19,837 nt of DNA, taken from assembly GCA_031289065.1 (NCBI GenBank), contig JAITQI010000021.1:1-19837 (forward strand), read 5' to 3'. Below are positions 1 through 6,929 of the stretch, in pieces. The notes below the pieces were generated by a model. That model did not search any database and was not told the DNA's origin. It saw only the letters and a program-made list of their open reading frames with translations. Each line of letters starts with the position of its first letter. The stretch's first letter is position 1. A program made the translations under genes and the position numbers. Origin of the DNA: Oscillospiraceae bacterium. GTDB taxonomy: Bacteria; Bacillota; Clostridia; Oscillospirales; UBA929.

Positions 1-792
1 CTCGGCGGCCTCGTGGTCGCGCAGGCGCAGATTCTCCTCGCGCAGCCCCAAATCCAGCAGCCACTGGCGGCAGTACTCCTTCCAGTAGTCGAACCACTCC
101 AAATCGGTGCCCGGGCGGCAGAAAAACTCCAGCTCCATCTGCTCGAACTCCCGGGTGCGGAAGATGAAGTTGCCCGGCGTGATCTCGTTGCGGAAGGATT
201 TGCCCACCTGCGCCACCCCGAAGGGAATTTTGCGCCGGGTGGCCCGCTGGATGTTTTTAAACTGCACAAAAATCCCCTGCGCCGTCTCGGGCCGCAGGTA
301 GATCTGGTTTTTGGCGTCCTCGGTGACCCCCTGGAAGGTCTTGAACATCAGGTTGAAGGTGCGGATGTCGGTGAAGTCCTGCTTGCCGCAGTCGGGGCAA
401 ACGATCCCCTCGTCCTTGATATAGGCGCTCATCCGCGCGAAATCCCACCCGGCCGGGTTGACCCCCCGAGCCTCGATGAGCTGGTCGGCCCGGTGGCGGG
501 TCTTGCAGGCCCGGCAATCCATCAGCGGGTCGGAAAACCCGCCCACATGCCCGGACGCCACCCACACCTGGGGGTTCATCAAAATGGCGCTGTCCAGCCC
601 CACATTGTGCGGGGACTCCTGGACGAACTTCTTCAGCCAGGCCCGCTTGACGTTGTTTTTCAGCTCGACGCCCAGCGGCCCGTAGTCCCACGAATTGGCC
701 AGGCCCCCGTAAATCTCGCTGCCCGGAAAGACAAACCCCCGGCCCTTGCACAGCGCCACGATTTTTTCCATGGTCTTTTCGGTGTTTTTCAT
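1..792 (-). CDS. glyQS: Glycyl-tRNA synthetase, single-chain class II type (N-terminal 264 residues; 3' end outside window)
   Basis: Charges tRNA-Gly with glycine in the cytoplasm. The leftward frame opens at ATG 792-790 and stays open to base 1, giving 264 residues of a protein that is usually about 460 long. Residues 22-41 carry the GSEIYGGLANSWDYGPLG signature of the dimeric single-chain enzyme rather than the separate GlyQ/GlyS subunits. A zinc ribbon follows, with CRAC at 93-96 and CPDC at 132-135. Class II motif 2 (FRNE) is at about 200-203, followed by the REFEQME segment. A GGGAGGGG ribosome site lies a few bases upstream of the ATG, and a good promoter is at 888-916. The leader is only about 90 bases and shows no T-box. 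The frame does not appear among the complete ORFs only because it runs off the window. Confidence 0.96.
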   Translation of the reverse strand, partial: MKNTEKTMEKIVALCKGRGFVFPGSEIYGGLANSWDYGPLGVELKNNVKRAWLKKFVQESPHNVGLDSAILMNPQVWVASGHVGGFSDPLMDCRACKTRHRADQLIEARGVNPAGWDFARMSAYIKDEGIVCPDCGKQDFTDIRTFNLMFKTFQGVTEDAKNQIYLRPETAQGIFVQFKNIQRATRRKIPFGVAQVGKSFRNEITPGNFIFRTREFEQMELEFFCRPGTDLEWFDYWKEYCRQWLLDLGLREENLRLRDHEAAE

Positions 793-887
793 TGGCCCCT
801 CCCACTCGTCTCCGCCGCGCACCATACCCCGCGCCGCGGCGATCCCGTTCTTACCCGGGGTTCGCGTCCCACCCCGTCGCTCCCAAA

Positions 888-916
888 AGTATACCATACC
901 CGAACGAAAGTGGCAA
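888..916 (-). promoter_or_regulatory. Sigma-A-type promoter for glyQS
   Basis: On the minus strand, TTGCCA (916-911) and TATACT (893-888) are separated by exactly 17 bases. The -10 is preceded by TGG, so it is also an extended -10. It reads toward glyQS and leaves an untranslated leader of about 85-90 bases. The -35 sits at the outer edge of the repeat element that begins near 914. This is a prediction from consensus only. Confidence 0.65.
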
Positions 917-1038
917 TTGCGAATTGAGAATTAAGAATGAAAAATGAAACATGGCGGATCCGCTGCGCGGCAAATTGAATCATCGCGCCCTGCGCGATCC
1001 CGCAATTTTTCATTCGTAATTCGTAATTTTCAATTCGT
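914..1038. repeat. Dispersed inverted-repeat element, copy 1 (AT-rich heptad arms, GC-rich hairpin core)
   Basis: This element fills most of the gene-free stretch 793-1151. The left arm (about 914-947) and right arm (about 1001-1038) are imperfect inverted repeats made of 7-base units such as AATTAAG, AATGAAA and ATTCGTA. Between them is a GC-rich core that includes GCGGATCCGC and CCGCTGCGCGG. It also includes a clean hairpin, ATCGCGC (982-988), loop CCT, GCGCGAT (992-998). The same core occurs in the opposite orientation inside 17831-17938. The size and structure suggest a small non-autonomous MITE- or REPIN-like repeat, but no transposase is nearby. The rest of 793-1151 holds only two divergent promoters and the glyQS leader. 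Confidence 0.75.
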
Positions 1039-1064
1039 TTCGTTCCCCCCCCACAAAAAACCGG

Positions 1065-1093
1065 TTGTACTTTTCCGCTAAAATCAGTATACT
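1065..1093 (+). promoter_or_regulatory. Sigma-A-type promoter upstream of the E2-like gene
   Basis: TTGTAC (1065-1070) and TATACT (1088-1093) are 17 bases apart, about 60 bases before the likely start at 1152. The -35 is a weak match and the -10 matches 5 of 6. The same TATACT -10 is used at the glyQS promoter and before the HMA fusion gene. Confidence 0.6.
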
Positions 1094-1151
1094 ATAAGAT
1101 AAGCAACAAAAATCGGGCGGGTAGTCTCTCCCCGCCAACCTCTGATATGGG

Positions 1152-2105
1152 ATGTGTAAAAATATGCCGCAGCAAACACAGGAGCCTCAGACGACGACGA
1201 CACCGACGACACCGCCCCCCGCCCCGTCCAAACCCCGCAAACGCCGCCTGGGCGACCGGTTTGAGGGCCGCCGTCTGCGCTCCCTCGACCCCCTCAACCG
1301 GGTGGCCCCTTACATCATGCCCGACCGGGCCGGTTCCACCAACGTGTTTCACAGCAGCCTCGACATCAAGGCCGCCGAAAAGTATATCCGCCAAAAGCGC
1401 GTTGAGGGCCTCAAAGGCTACGGAATGCTGCACTTTTTTCTGTCGGCCTATGTGCGCATCGTCTCCCAGCGCCCGGCCATCAACCGCTTCGTCTCCGGGC
1501 AGAAGGTGTACGCCCGGCATCACATCGAAATCAACTTTGTCGTCAAAAAAGAGTTCACCCTGGACGGCCAGGAGACCACCGTCAAAGTGATCTGCACCCC
1601 CGCCGACACCACCGAGGACATCTTCCACAAAATCAACGCCGTCATCGCCGAGGCCCGCTGGGAGGGCGACTCCAACAGCGCCGACAGCGCCGCCCGCATC
1701 CTCAACCGCATCCCCGGCCTCTTTCTCCGCTGGGCGGTGGGCGTTTTCAAGCTGCTGGACTATTTCGGCAAGCTGCCCCGAGGCCTGATCAATCTCAGCC
1801 CCTTCCACGGCAGCATGTTCATCACCGATCTGGGCTCCATCAGCCTGCCCGGCGTCGATCATCACCTGTACAACTTCGGCAACTGCCCCCTGTTTTTGGC
1901 CATCGGCCCCAAGCAGAAGGAGTTCGTCCTCAACCGGGAGGGCCAGGTCACCGAGCGCCGCTTCTTGGAGTATTCCCTGTCCATCGACGAACGCGTCTGC
2001 GACGGCTACTATTTCGCCAGCGTCTTCCGTATGCTCAAGGAAATTTTCAAAAACCCCGACCAACTCAGCGCCCCCCCCGAAACAGTCATCGAAGACGTAG
2101 ACTGA
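1152..2105 (+). CDS. Lipoyl-less 2-oxoacid dehydrogenase E2-type acyltransferase-domain protein, catalytic His replaced
   Basis: The protein has 317 residues. After a disordered Pro/Thr/Gln-rich N-terminus (about 1-32), residues about 45-305 resemble the catalytic domain shared by E2 dihydrolipoamide acyltransferases and chloramphenicol acetyltransferase. Visible family segments are ITDLGSISLPGVD (about 225-237) and the C-terminal LSIDERVCDG (276-285). That last motif normally reads DHRxxDG, with His as the catalytic base. Here Glu280 takes its place, although Asp284 is kept. No lipoyl or E3-binding domain precedes the domain, and no E1 or E3 gene is nearby. It is therefore probably not part of a dehydrogenase complex, and may be inactive or repurposed. 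The start is uncertain: ATG 1152 and ATG 1164 are in frame and neither has a strong ribosome site. The fold assignment is firm and the function is unknown. Confidence 0.8.
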   Translation: MCKNMPQQTQEPQTTTTPTTPPPAPSKPRKRRLGDRFEGRRLRSLDPLNRVAPYIMPDRAGSTNVFHSSLDIKAAEKYIRQKRVEGLKGYGMLHFFLSAYVRIVSQRPAINRFVSGQKVYARHHIEINFVVKKEFTLDGQETTVKVICTPADTTEDIFHKINAVIAEARWEGDSNSADSAARILNRIPGLFLRWAVGVFKLLDYFGKLPRGLINLSPFHGSMFITDLGSISLPGVDHHLYNFGNCPLFLAIGPKQKEFVLNREGQVTERRFLEYSLSIDERVCDGYYFASVFRMLKEIFKNPDQLSAPPETVIEDVD

Positions 2106-2110
2106 CGAAA

Positions 2111-2148
2111 ACAATTGACAGTTGCCCCTCGTCAATTGTCAATTGTCA
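2111..2148. repeat. GTCAATT-type heptad repeat array
   Basis: Degenerate 7-base units around CAATTGAC and GTCAATT begin a few bases after the TGA of the E2-like gene and end before larB. The array contains one perfect TTGACA (2115-2120), but no convincing -10 at the right spacing. Confidence 0.7.
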
Positions 2149-2197
2149 TGCCCATTCCCTTCTCTGCATATTTTCTCACCCGGGGGACACATTAAAC

Positions 2198-2968
2198 ATG
2201 GACGAGCAATCTCTGCTGACCCTGCTCCGCGCCGTCCGGGCGGGGGGGCTGACCGAGACCGAAGCGCTGGAGCGCCTGCGAACGATGCCCTTCGAGGACG
2301 TGGGCTTCGCCCGGATCGACCACCATCGGGCCCTGCGCCAGGGCTTCCCCGAGGTCATTTTCTGCCCCGGCAAAACCCCCGGGCAAATCGAGGAGATCGC
2401 CCGGCGGCTGGCCGGGGGCGGGGCGACCGCCCTGCTGGCCTCCCGGGCCGACCGAGACGCCGCCGCCGCCGTGGCCCGCGCCCTGCCCGGCGCGCTCTAC
2501 CATGAGACGGCCCGGTTGGTCTCCTGGGGCGGCTTGCGCCAGGAGCGCCCCGGCCTGGCCGCCGTGGTGTCCGCCGGAACGGCCGACCTGCCCGTGGCCG
2601 AAGAGGCCGCCCTCACGCTGGAAGCCGTCGGCCACAAGGCGGACAGGGTTTACGACGTGGGCGTGGCCGGGCTGCACCGCCTGCTGGCCGTGATGGGCCG
2701 GATAAACGCCGCCGGGGTGGTCGTCGTCGTCGCCGGCATGGAGGGCGCTTTGGCCAGCGTGGTGGGCGGGCTGGTGAGCGCCCCCGTGGTGGCCGTCCCC
2801 ACCAGCGTCGGGTACGGGGCCTCCTTCGGCGGGCTGGCCGCCCTGCTGTCCATGCTCAACGCCTGCGCCGCCGGGGTGGGCGTGGTCAATATCGACAACG
2901 GCTTCGGGGCCGCCATGCTGGCCGCGAAAATTTTGAGCGCCGCGCCCCCAACCCCCGCCAACGCCTAA
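2198..2968 (+). CDS. larB: LarB, nickel-pincer cofactor biosynthesis carboxylase/hydrolase
   Basis: LarB carboxylates the pyridinium ring of nicotinic acid adenine dinucleotide and hydrolyses the phosphoanhydride. This is the first step toward the nickel-pincer nucleotide cofactor of lactate racemase and related enzymes. The 256-residue length is typical. The N-terminal part (1-110) is the LarB-specific region. The rest is the AIR-carboxylase (PurE-like) fold, with VVSAGTADLPVAEEA (123-137), YDVGVAGLHRL (152-162), VAGMEGALASVVGGL (178-192), VAVPTSVGYG (198-207) and NACAAG (221-226). Cys223 in the last motif matches the reactive Cys of characterised LarB. The start is set by GGGGGA upstream of ATG 2198. 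LarC and LarE, needed to complete the cofactor, and the apo-enzyme are not in the window. Confidence 0.95.
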   Translation: MDEQSLLTLLRAVRAGGLTETEALERLRTMPFEDVGFARIDHHRALRQGFPEVIFCPGKTPGQIEEIARRLAGGGATALLASRADRDAAAAVARALPGALYHETARLVSWGGLRQERPGLAAVVSAGTADLPVAEEAALTLEAVGHKADRVYDVGVAGLHRLLAVMGRINAAGVVVVVAGMEGALASVVGGLVSAPVVAVPTSVGYGASFGGLAALLSMLNACAAGVGVVNIDNGFGAAMLAAKILSAAPPTPANA

Positions 2969-3003
2969 CACCCGCTGCCAACTTCTATCTTGGAGGAATG
3001 ATC

Positions 3004-4350
3004 ATGTCTGCGACCCGTGCTGTCATCCTGGTCTCCGGGCCGTCGCGGGACGGCGGTTCCAAATACCCGATGCTCATGCAGGAGATCCTCTTCAAGCCCC
3101 TCTTGAGCTGGATTTCCGACGCCCTGTGCGGGGTGGGGGGCCATTCGGCCTGCGTCGTGCGGGACGACCGGGCGCTGGACAGTCTGCTGCTGCCCTGCTT
3201 CGCCCCCGCCATGACCGGCATCACCGTCCTCGACGCCGGGGCCCCCGCCCTCAGCCAGGATGTGCTGGATTACGTGTCCGGCGGCGACGGGGAACAGGGC
3301 GAGGTCCTGTTTGTCACCGCCCCCGCCCTGCTCACCGCCCACGCTGTGGACGCCCTCTCCTCGGCCCACGCCGTCGGCGGCAAATTCCTCACCGAGCTGC
3401 TCACCGACGACGAGGTGCCCACCGGCGTCTTCTGCTTCTCCCGGGCCGACGCCCAGCGGGTCTTCTCTTACCTGGACAACCGGTTCGACTTTGCCGCCGC
3501 CTGCAAGAGCATGAACGCCGACCGGCTGCCCCTGGGCGAGTTCTTTGTGTCCGACGGCATGGGCGGAGCCGCCCGTATCCAAAACCCTCTGGAGCTGCAC
3601 ATGGCCCGCCGCGCCATGCAAACGGCGGTGGTGGAACAGCATATGATGAGCGGCGTCACCGTCCTCGACCCCTCCAACACCATCATTTCCGCCGAAGCCG
3701 TCATCGGGCGGGACACCACCATCCTCCCCGGCGTCATCATCCAGGGGGCCACCATCATCGGCGAGGACTGCGAAATCGGCCCCTTCACCGTGCTGTCCGA
3801 CGCCATCATCGGCGACCGGGGCGTGGTCAACGCCTCCCAAGTCTACGACAGCCAGATGGGCACCGACGTCCGGGTGGGGCCCTACGCCTACCTGCGCCCC
3901 GGCTGTGTCCTCGGCAGCCGGATCAAAATCGGCGACTTCGTGGAGCTGAAAAACGCCAACGTGGGCAGCGGCGCGAAAATCCCCCACCTGAGCTACGTGG
4001 GCGACGCCGACGTGGGCAACGGGGTCAACATCGGCTGCGGCGCCATCACCGTCAACTACGACGGCCACCGCAAACACCGCACCACCATCGAGGAGGGGGC
4101 CTTCATCGGCTGCAACTCCAACCTCATCGCCCCGGTCACCGTCGGCAAACACGCCTATACCGCCGCCGGCAGCACCCTCACCGGCGACATCCCCCCCGGC
4201 GCGCTCGGCATCGCCCGCGCCCGCCAGGAAATCAAAGAGGGCTGGGTCTCCAAGCGCCACACGTCAGAGGTCAAAGACCAGACCCCCGACAGCAACCCCG
4301 TCTGCGCCTGCCCCGCCCACAACAAACACCCAGCCCCACACAACACCTGA
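3004..4350 (+). CDS. glmU: GlmU-like protein: intact glucosamine-1-phosphate acetyltransferase, degenerate uridylyltransferase domain
   Basis: Normal GlmU acetylates GlcN-1-P and then couples it to UTP to give UDP-GlcNAc. The C-terminal left-handed beta-helix (about 215-414 of 448) is canonical. It has LRPG (297-300), ELKNANVGSG (314-323), PHLSYVGDADVG (327-338) and NYDG (351-354). Arg298, Lys316, His328 and Tyr331 have the same spacing as the E. coli catalytic residues R333, K351, H363 and Y366. The N-terminal domain (1-200) is short and lacks the GxGTRM nucleotide loop: residues 12-20 read GPSRDGGSK. The metal-binding GDVPL motif is replaced by TAPAL (105-109). The start is ATG 3004, seven bases after GGAGG (2992-2996); ATG 2998 is too close. 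A Pro/His-rich tail (418-448) is atypical. Confidence 0.85.
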   Translation: MSATRAVILVSGPSRDGGSKYPMLMQEILFKPLLSWISDALCGVGGHSACVVRDDRALDSLLLPCFAPAMTGITVLDAGAPALSQDVLDYVSGGDGEQGEVLFVTAPALLTAHAVDALSSAHAVGGKFLTELLTDDEVPTGVFCFSRADAQRVFSYLDNRFDFAAACKSMNADRLPLGEFFVSDGMGGAARIQNPLELHMARRAMQTAVVEQHMMSGVTVLDPSNTIISAEAVIGRDTTILPGVIIQGATIIGEDCEIGPFTVLSDAIIGDRGVVNASQVYDSQMGTDVRVGPYAYLRPGCVLGSRIKIGDFVELKNANVGSGAKIPHLSYVGDADVGNGVNIGCGAITVNYDGHRKHRTTIEEGAFIGCNSNLIAPVTVGKHAYTAAGSTLTGDIPPGALGIARARQEIKEGWVSKRHTSEVKDQTPDSNPVCACPAHNKHPAPHNT

Positions 4351-4359
4351 CCCGCGCCA

Positions 4360-4383
4360 GGCAAGAGAAACACACCTCTTGCC
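4360..4383 (+). other. Hairpin just downstream of glmU
   Basis: GGCAAGAG (4360-4367) and CTCTTGCC (4376-4383) form a perfect 8-bp stem with an 8-base loop, ten bases after the glmU stop. No T-run follows, so it is not a clear intrinsic terminator. A 3'-end-protecting or processing hairpin is possible. Confidence 0.45.
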
Positions 4384-4438
4384 CTACATAAAAACCGGCC
4401 AACCAACCAGCAACATTTTTCGCCCCCCGTTCCCCGTC

Positions 4439-4460
4439 CTCTTCCCCGCCCGGGGAAGAG
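4439..4460 (+). other. Strong GC-rich hairpin in the pth leader
   Basis: CTCTTCCCCG (4439-4448) and CGGGGAAGAG (4451-4460) form a perfect 10-bp stem around CC, about 90 bases before pth. No T-tract follows. A two-base apex is tight, so in RNA the top pair probably opens. Its role is unknown. Confidence 0.5.
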
Positions 4461-4502
4461 CAGGACAGCCCCCACAAGGACAGGGGAACCGCCTCTCTTG
4501 GC

Positions 4503-4529
4503 TAATTTTTCATTCTTCATTCTTAATTT
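4503..4529. repeat. Solo arm of the AATTAAG/AATGAAG repeat family
   Basis: Units ATTTTTC, ATTCTTC and ATTCTTA match the right arms of the full elements at 914-1038 and 17831-17938, but the core and the other arm are missing. It ends about 13 bases before the pth ribosome site. Confidence 0.65.
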
Positions 4530-4550
4530 CTACAGCGCGCCGGAGGAAAA

Positions 4551-5159
4551 ATGCCATTCTTCAAACGTTTCGCCGCCGCCGAGGGCGGCATCGACTGGGT
4601 GATCGCCGGGTTGGGCAACCCGGGCAAAGCCTACGAAAACACCCGTCACAACGTGGGGTTCCTGGTGCTCGACCGGCTGGCCGAACAGTGGGGCATCCCT
4701 CTCAAAAAGCTGAAATTCCAGTCCCTGTACGGCGTGGGCCGGGCCGAGGGGGCTCGCGTCGCTCTGCTCAAACCCCAGACCTTCATGAACCGAAGCGGCG
4801 AGGCCCTGCGGGAATGCCTGGGGTTTTTCAAGGTGCCCTGCGGCCATATGCTGGTCGTCTACGACGACGTGGCCCTGCCCCCCGGCCGTCTCCGCGTCCG
4901 CGTCCGGGGCTCCGACGGCGGGCACAACGGGATCAAAAGCATTCTCTACCAATGCAAAACCGACGAATTCCCCCGGGTCAAAGTGGGCGTCGGCGCGCCG
5001 CCCCACCCCGATTTCGATTTGAAAGACTGGGTTCTCGGCCCCTTCGCCAAAACCGAAACCCCCGCCATCGGCGAAGCCCTCGACCGCGCCTGCCAAGCCG
5101 TCTCCGCCATCCTCCGCGCCGGCGCGGAGTCCGCCATGAACCAATACAACGGAAAATAA
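4551..5159 (+). CDS. pth: Peptidyl-tRNA hydrolase
   Basis: Releases peptides from prematurely dropped peptidyl-tRNA so that the tRNA can be reused; cytoplasmic. The 202 residues include a short N-terminal extension before the IAGLGNPG motif (18-25). Expected catalytic and binding residues are present: Asn23, His33 (TRHNVGF), Asn80 (KPQTFMNRSG), Asp105 (VYDD) and Asn126 (GGHNGIKS). They match E. coli N10, H20, N68, D93 and N114 by family alignment. GGAGG (4542-4546) sits four bases before ATG 4551. In Bacillus this gene (spoVC) lies between glmU and mfd. Here the order is kept, but two lipoprotein genes occupy the pth-mfd interval and prs, ctc and fin are absent. Confidence 0.97.
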   Translation: MPFFKRFAAAEGGIDWVIAGLGNPGKAYENTRHNVGFLVLDRLAEQWGIPLKKLKFQSLYGVGRAEGARVALLKPQTFMNRSGEALRECLGFFKVPCGHMLVVYDDVALPPGRLRVRVRGSDGGHNGIKSILYQCKTDEFPRVKVGVGAPPHPDFDLKDWVLGPFAKTETPAIGEALDRACQAVSAILRAGAESAMNQYNGK

Positions 5160-5202
5160 GCCGAATGAAATCATTGTCAATTTCGTAAAGGATGATCGCT
5201 TC

Positions 5203-5712
5203 GTGAAACAGCGTTTCCTCGCCGCGCTGGCTGCCGCCGCGCTCTTGCCGCTGATCGTTGCCTCCGGCTGTACCTCCGCCCCCGCGCCGTCGCCCACCGC
5301 CCCGGTTTCCCCGCCGGAAACCACGTCCATCCCGACCCCGACGCCGATCCCAACGTTAACGCCAGCGCCAACCCCAACGTTAACGCCAGCGCCGACCCCG
5401 ACGTTAACGCCAGCGCCGACCCCGACGCCGATCCCAACCCCGACCCCCAAACCGGGCTGGGCCGAATCGCTGACGCCGGAAGACCTGGCCGCCGCGCAAG
5501 CCGCCGCCGAAGCGTTTTACGCCTCGTCCCCCTTCGCCCTACTCGCCCTACGCCTGGCGGACGACGACCACTACCTGTACACAGCCGAATACACGCCCGG
5601 CGAAGCGGTTGTCTTCGAAGCCGAAACCACCCACGCCGGCCCGGGCATATACCGCGCCATCCTGCTGCTCAAAACCGAAACCGGCTGGACGGTCGCCAAC
5701 GAAGGATACTGA
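5203..5712 (+). CDS. Lipoprotein A: Pro-Thr linker plus one copy of an unrecognised ~85-residue module
   Basis: No known family is recognised. The 169-residue protein starts with a signal peptide (MKQRF, then a hydrophobic stretch to residue 20) and a lipobox-like VASGC, with the lipidated Cys expected at 23. Residues 30-83 are a Pro/Thr linker containing three copies of TLTPAPTP (51-74). Residues 84-169 form a small domain that opens with GWAESLTPEDLAAAQAAAEA and closes with GIYRAILLLKTETGWTVANE. The same module occurs three times in the next gene. The start is GTG 5203, with AAAGGA about ten bases upstream. It follows pth by 43 bases and may be cotranscribed with it. It is probably displayed on the outer face of the membrane. 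Confidence 0.8.
   Translation: MKQRFLAALAAAALLPLIVASGCTSAPAPSPTAPVSPPETTSIPTPTPIPTLTPAPTPTLTPAPTPTLTPAPTPTPIPTPTPKPGWAESLTPEDLAAAQAAAEAFYASSPFALLALRLADDDHYLYTAEYTPGEAVVFEAETTHAGPGIYRAILLLKTETGWTVANEGY
5353..5424 (+). repeat. 24-bp tandem repeat, three copies, inside lipoprotein A
   Basis: Units beginning ACGTTAACGCCAGCGCC start at 5353, 5377 and 5401, an exact 24-base period. They encode TLTPAPTP three times in the linker. The copies differ by only a few bases, so the array is probably recent and could vary in length between strains. Confidence 0.85.
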
Positions 5713-5777
5713 ACCGGCAGACCGCGGGGAAACATCCCACCGCCCCCCATCCGACCCACGAAAGGGGGCCCTTCACC

Positions 5778-6887
5778 ATGAAAATCCGCCGCCGCCCGCT
5801 GGCGTTGCTGCTCGCCGCCCTCCTCCTCGCCGCCCTGGCGACCGCCTGTTCCGACGAGACAGACCCCGCGCCCAGCCCGGAACCAAGCCTCGTTTCCCCC
5901 GACCCCACGCCCACCGCAACCCCCCCGGAACCCACGCCAACGCTCACGCCCACAACGCCGCCCACGCCCATCGGCCCGCCGCCCACCCTCGGCCCCGGCT
6001 TCACCCTCATCGAGACCGAAGGCTGGACCGAAGCCCTCACCGCGGCGGACATGGCCGCCGCGCTGGCCGTCGCCGAGACCTATTGCCAAGACCGCGTCGC
6101 CCCCGTCCCCCCGCTGATCCCCGCCGAGGAGAGCCACCAAAAATATCGCGCCCTCGGGGAAACATACGGCCTGGGCCGCTTCATGGTGTTTGTGGAAGCC
6201 CCCGTCCCCACCGCCTTCGACGGGGTCTACATCGCCCTCTATCGCCTCTCCGGGCAGGATTGGCGGGTCGCCTCCTTCGGCCGGGAGACCTACGGTCTCG
6301 ACGGCGCGGCCCTGGAGGGGCCGGGCTTTGCCGAGTCCATGATCCCGTCGGACATGGCCTTCGCCCAGAACGCCGCCGCGATCTACTCCTTCCGGTGCCT
6401 GGGCGCCATCCTCCCCCTCCGCCCCGCCGAAAACACCCACGAGGGCTACAATTACGCCAACGCCATGGCCGACAGGGGCCGCGTCATCACCTTCGTGGAC
6501 GACACCCCCGGCGCCGCCGCCCCCCTGGCCTACATCGTCTGCGTCAACAAAAACAAGACAGGCGCGGCCCAGTGGGAGGTCTGGTCTACCAGCCTGCCTA
6601 CGGAGCCCCTGAAAGTCCGCTACTGGACCCTGACCCCCGAGGACAGGGCCGCCGCTTGGGCCGCCGCCGAGGCGGGCCTCCCCCCGGAGGAATTCGGGCG
6701 CCTGGCCCAGCCCCTCCAGGTGGCCGACGACGACGACACCTTCTACGGCGGCGGCAACACCCAGGGCCTCCCCGCCGTCATCTTCGCGGCCGAGCACATC
6801 TTCTTCGGGCAGAACGTTTGGACCACCCTCCTTGTTCTCAAACACCCCGCCGGCTGGCGGCTCAGCTCGTGGAGCCGCGCCGGATAA
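5778..6887 (+). CDS. Lipoprotein B: Pro-Thr linker plus three copies of the same unrecognised module
   Basis: This 369-residue lipoprotein has a signal peptide (KIRRR plus a Leu/Ala core) and lipobox ATAC, with Cys24 as the anchor. A Pro/Thr linker spans about 30-72. Three diverged modules follow at about 82-168, 182-275 and 281-366. Each opens with a helix of the form W/F-x-E-x-L/M-(T/I)-x-x-D-(M/R)-A-x-A-x-x-A-A (GWTEALTAADMAAALAVAE, GFAESMIPSDMAFAQ, YWTLTPEDRAAAWAAAEA). Each ends in a beta-rich stretch with Trp (DWRVASFG, QWEVWSTS, GWRLSSWS). Lipoprotein A carries one module. No catalytic motif is evident, and the layout suggests a binding or envelope-sensing role, which is inference. A GAAAGGGGG ribosome site precedes ATG 5778. 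The gene sits in the normally conserved pth-mfd interval. Confidence 0.8.
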   Translation: MKIRRRPLALLLAALLLAALATACSDETDPAPSPEPSLVSPDPTPTATPPEPTPTLTPTTPPTPIGPPPTLGPGFTLIETEGWTEALTAADMAAALAVAETYCQDRVAPVPPLIPAEESHQKYRALGETYGLGRFMVFVEAPVPTAFDGVYIALYRLSGQDWRVASFGRETYGLDGAALEGPGFAESMIPSDMAFAQNAAAIYSFRCLGAILPLRPAENTHEGYNYANAMADRGRVITFVDDTPGAAAPLAYIVCVNKNKTGAAQWEVWSTSLPTEPLKVRYWTLTPEDRAAAWAAAEAGLPPEEFGRLAQPLQVADDDDTFYGGGNTQGLPAVIFAAEHIFFGQNVWTTLLVLKHPAGWRLSSWSRAG

Positions 6888-6929
6888 GCAACCCTTCCCT
6901 TCTTCATCCTTTTTTCCTTTGGAGGTTTC

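Noticed and set aside
793..890. Possible T-box riboswitch before glyQS
   Set aside because: The leader from the predicted promoter is only about 90 bases and no T-box sequence or specifier stem is visible.
2115..2174. TTGACA in the repeat array as a promoter for larB
   Set aside because: No -10 lies 16-18 bases downstream; the TATTTT at 2169 is 20 bases from the nearest TTGTCA.
2998..3003. Earlier ATG of the GlmU-like protein
   Set aside because: It is one base after GGAGG; ATG 3004 has proper spacing.
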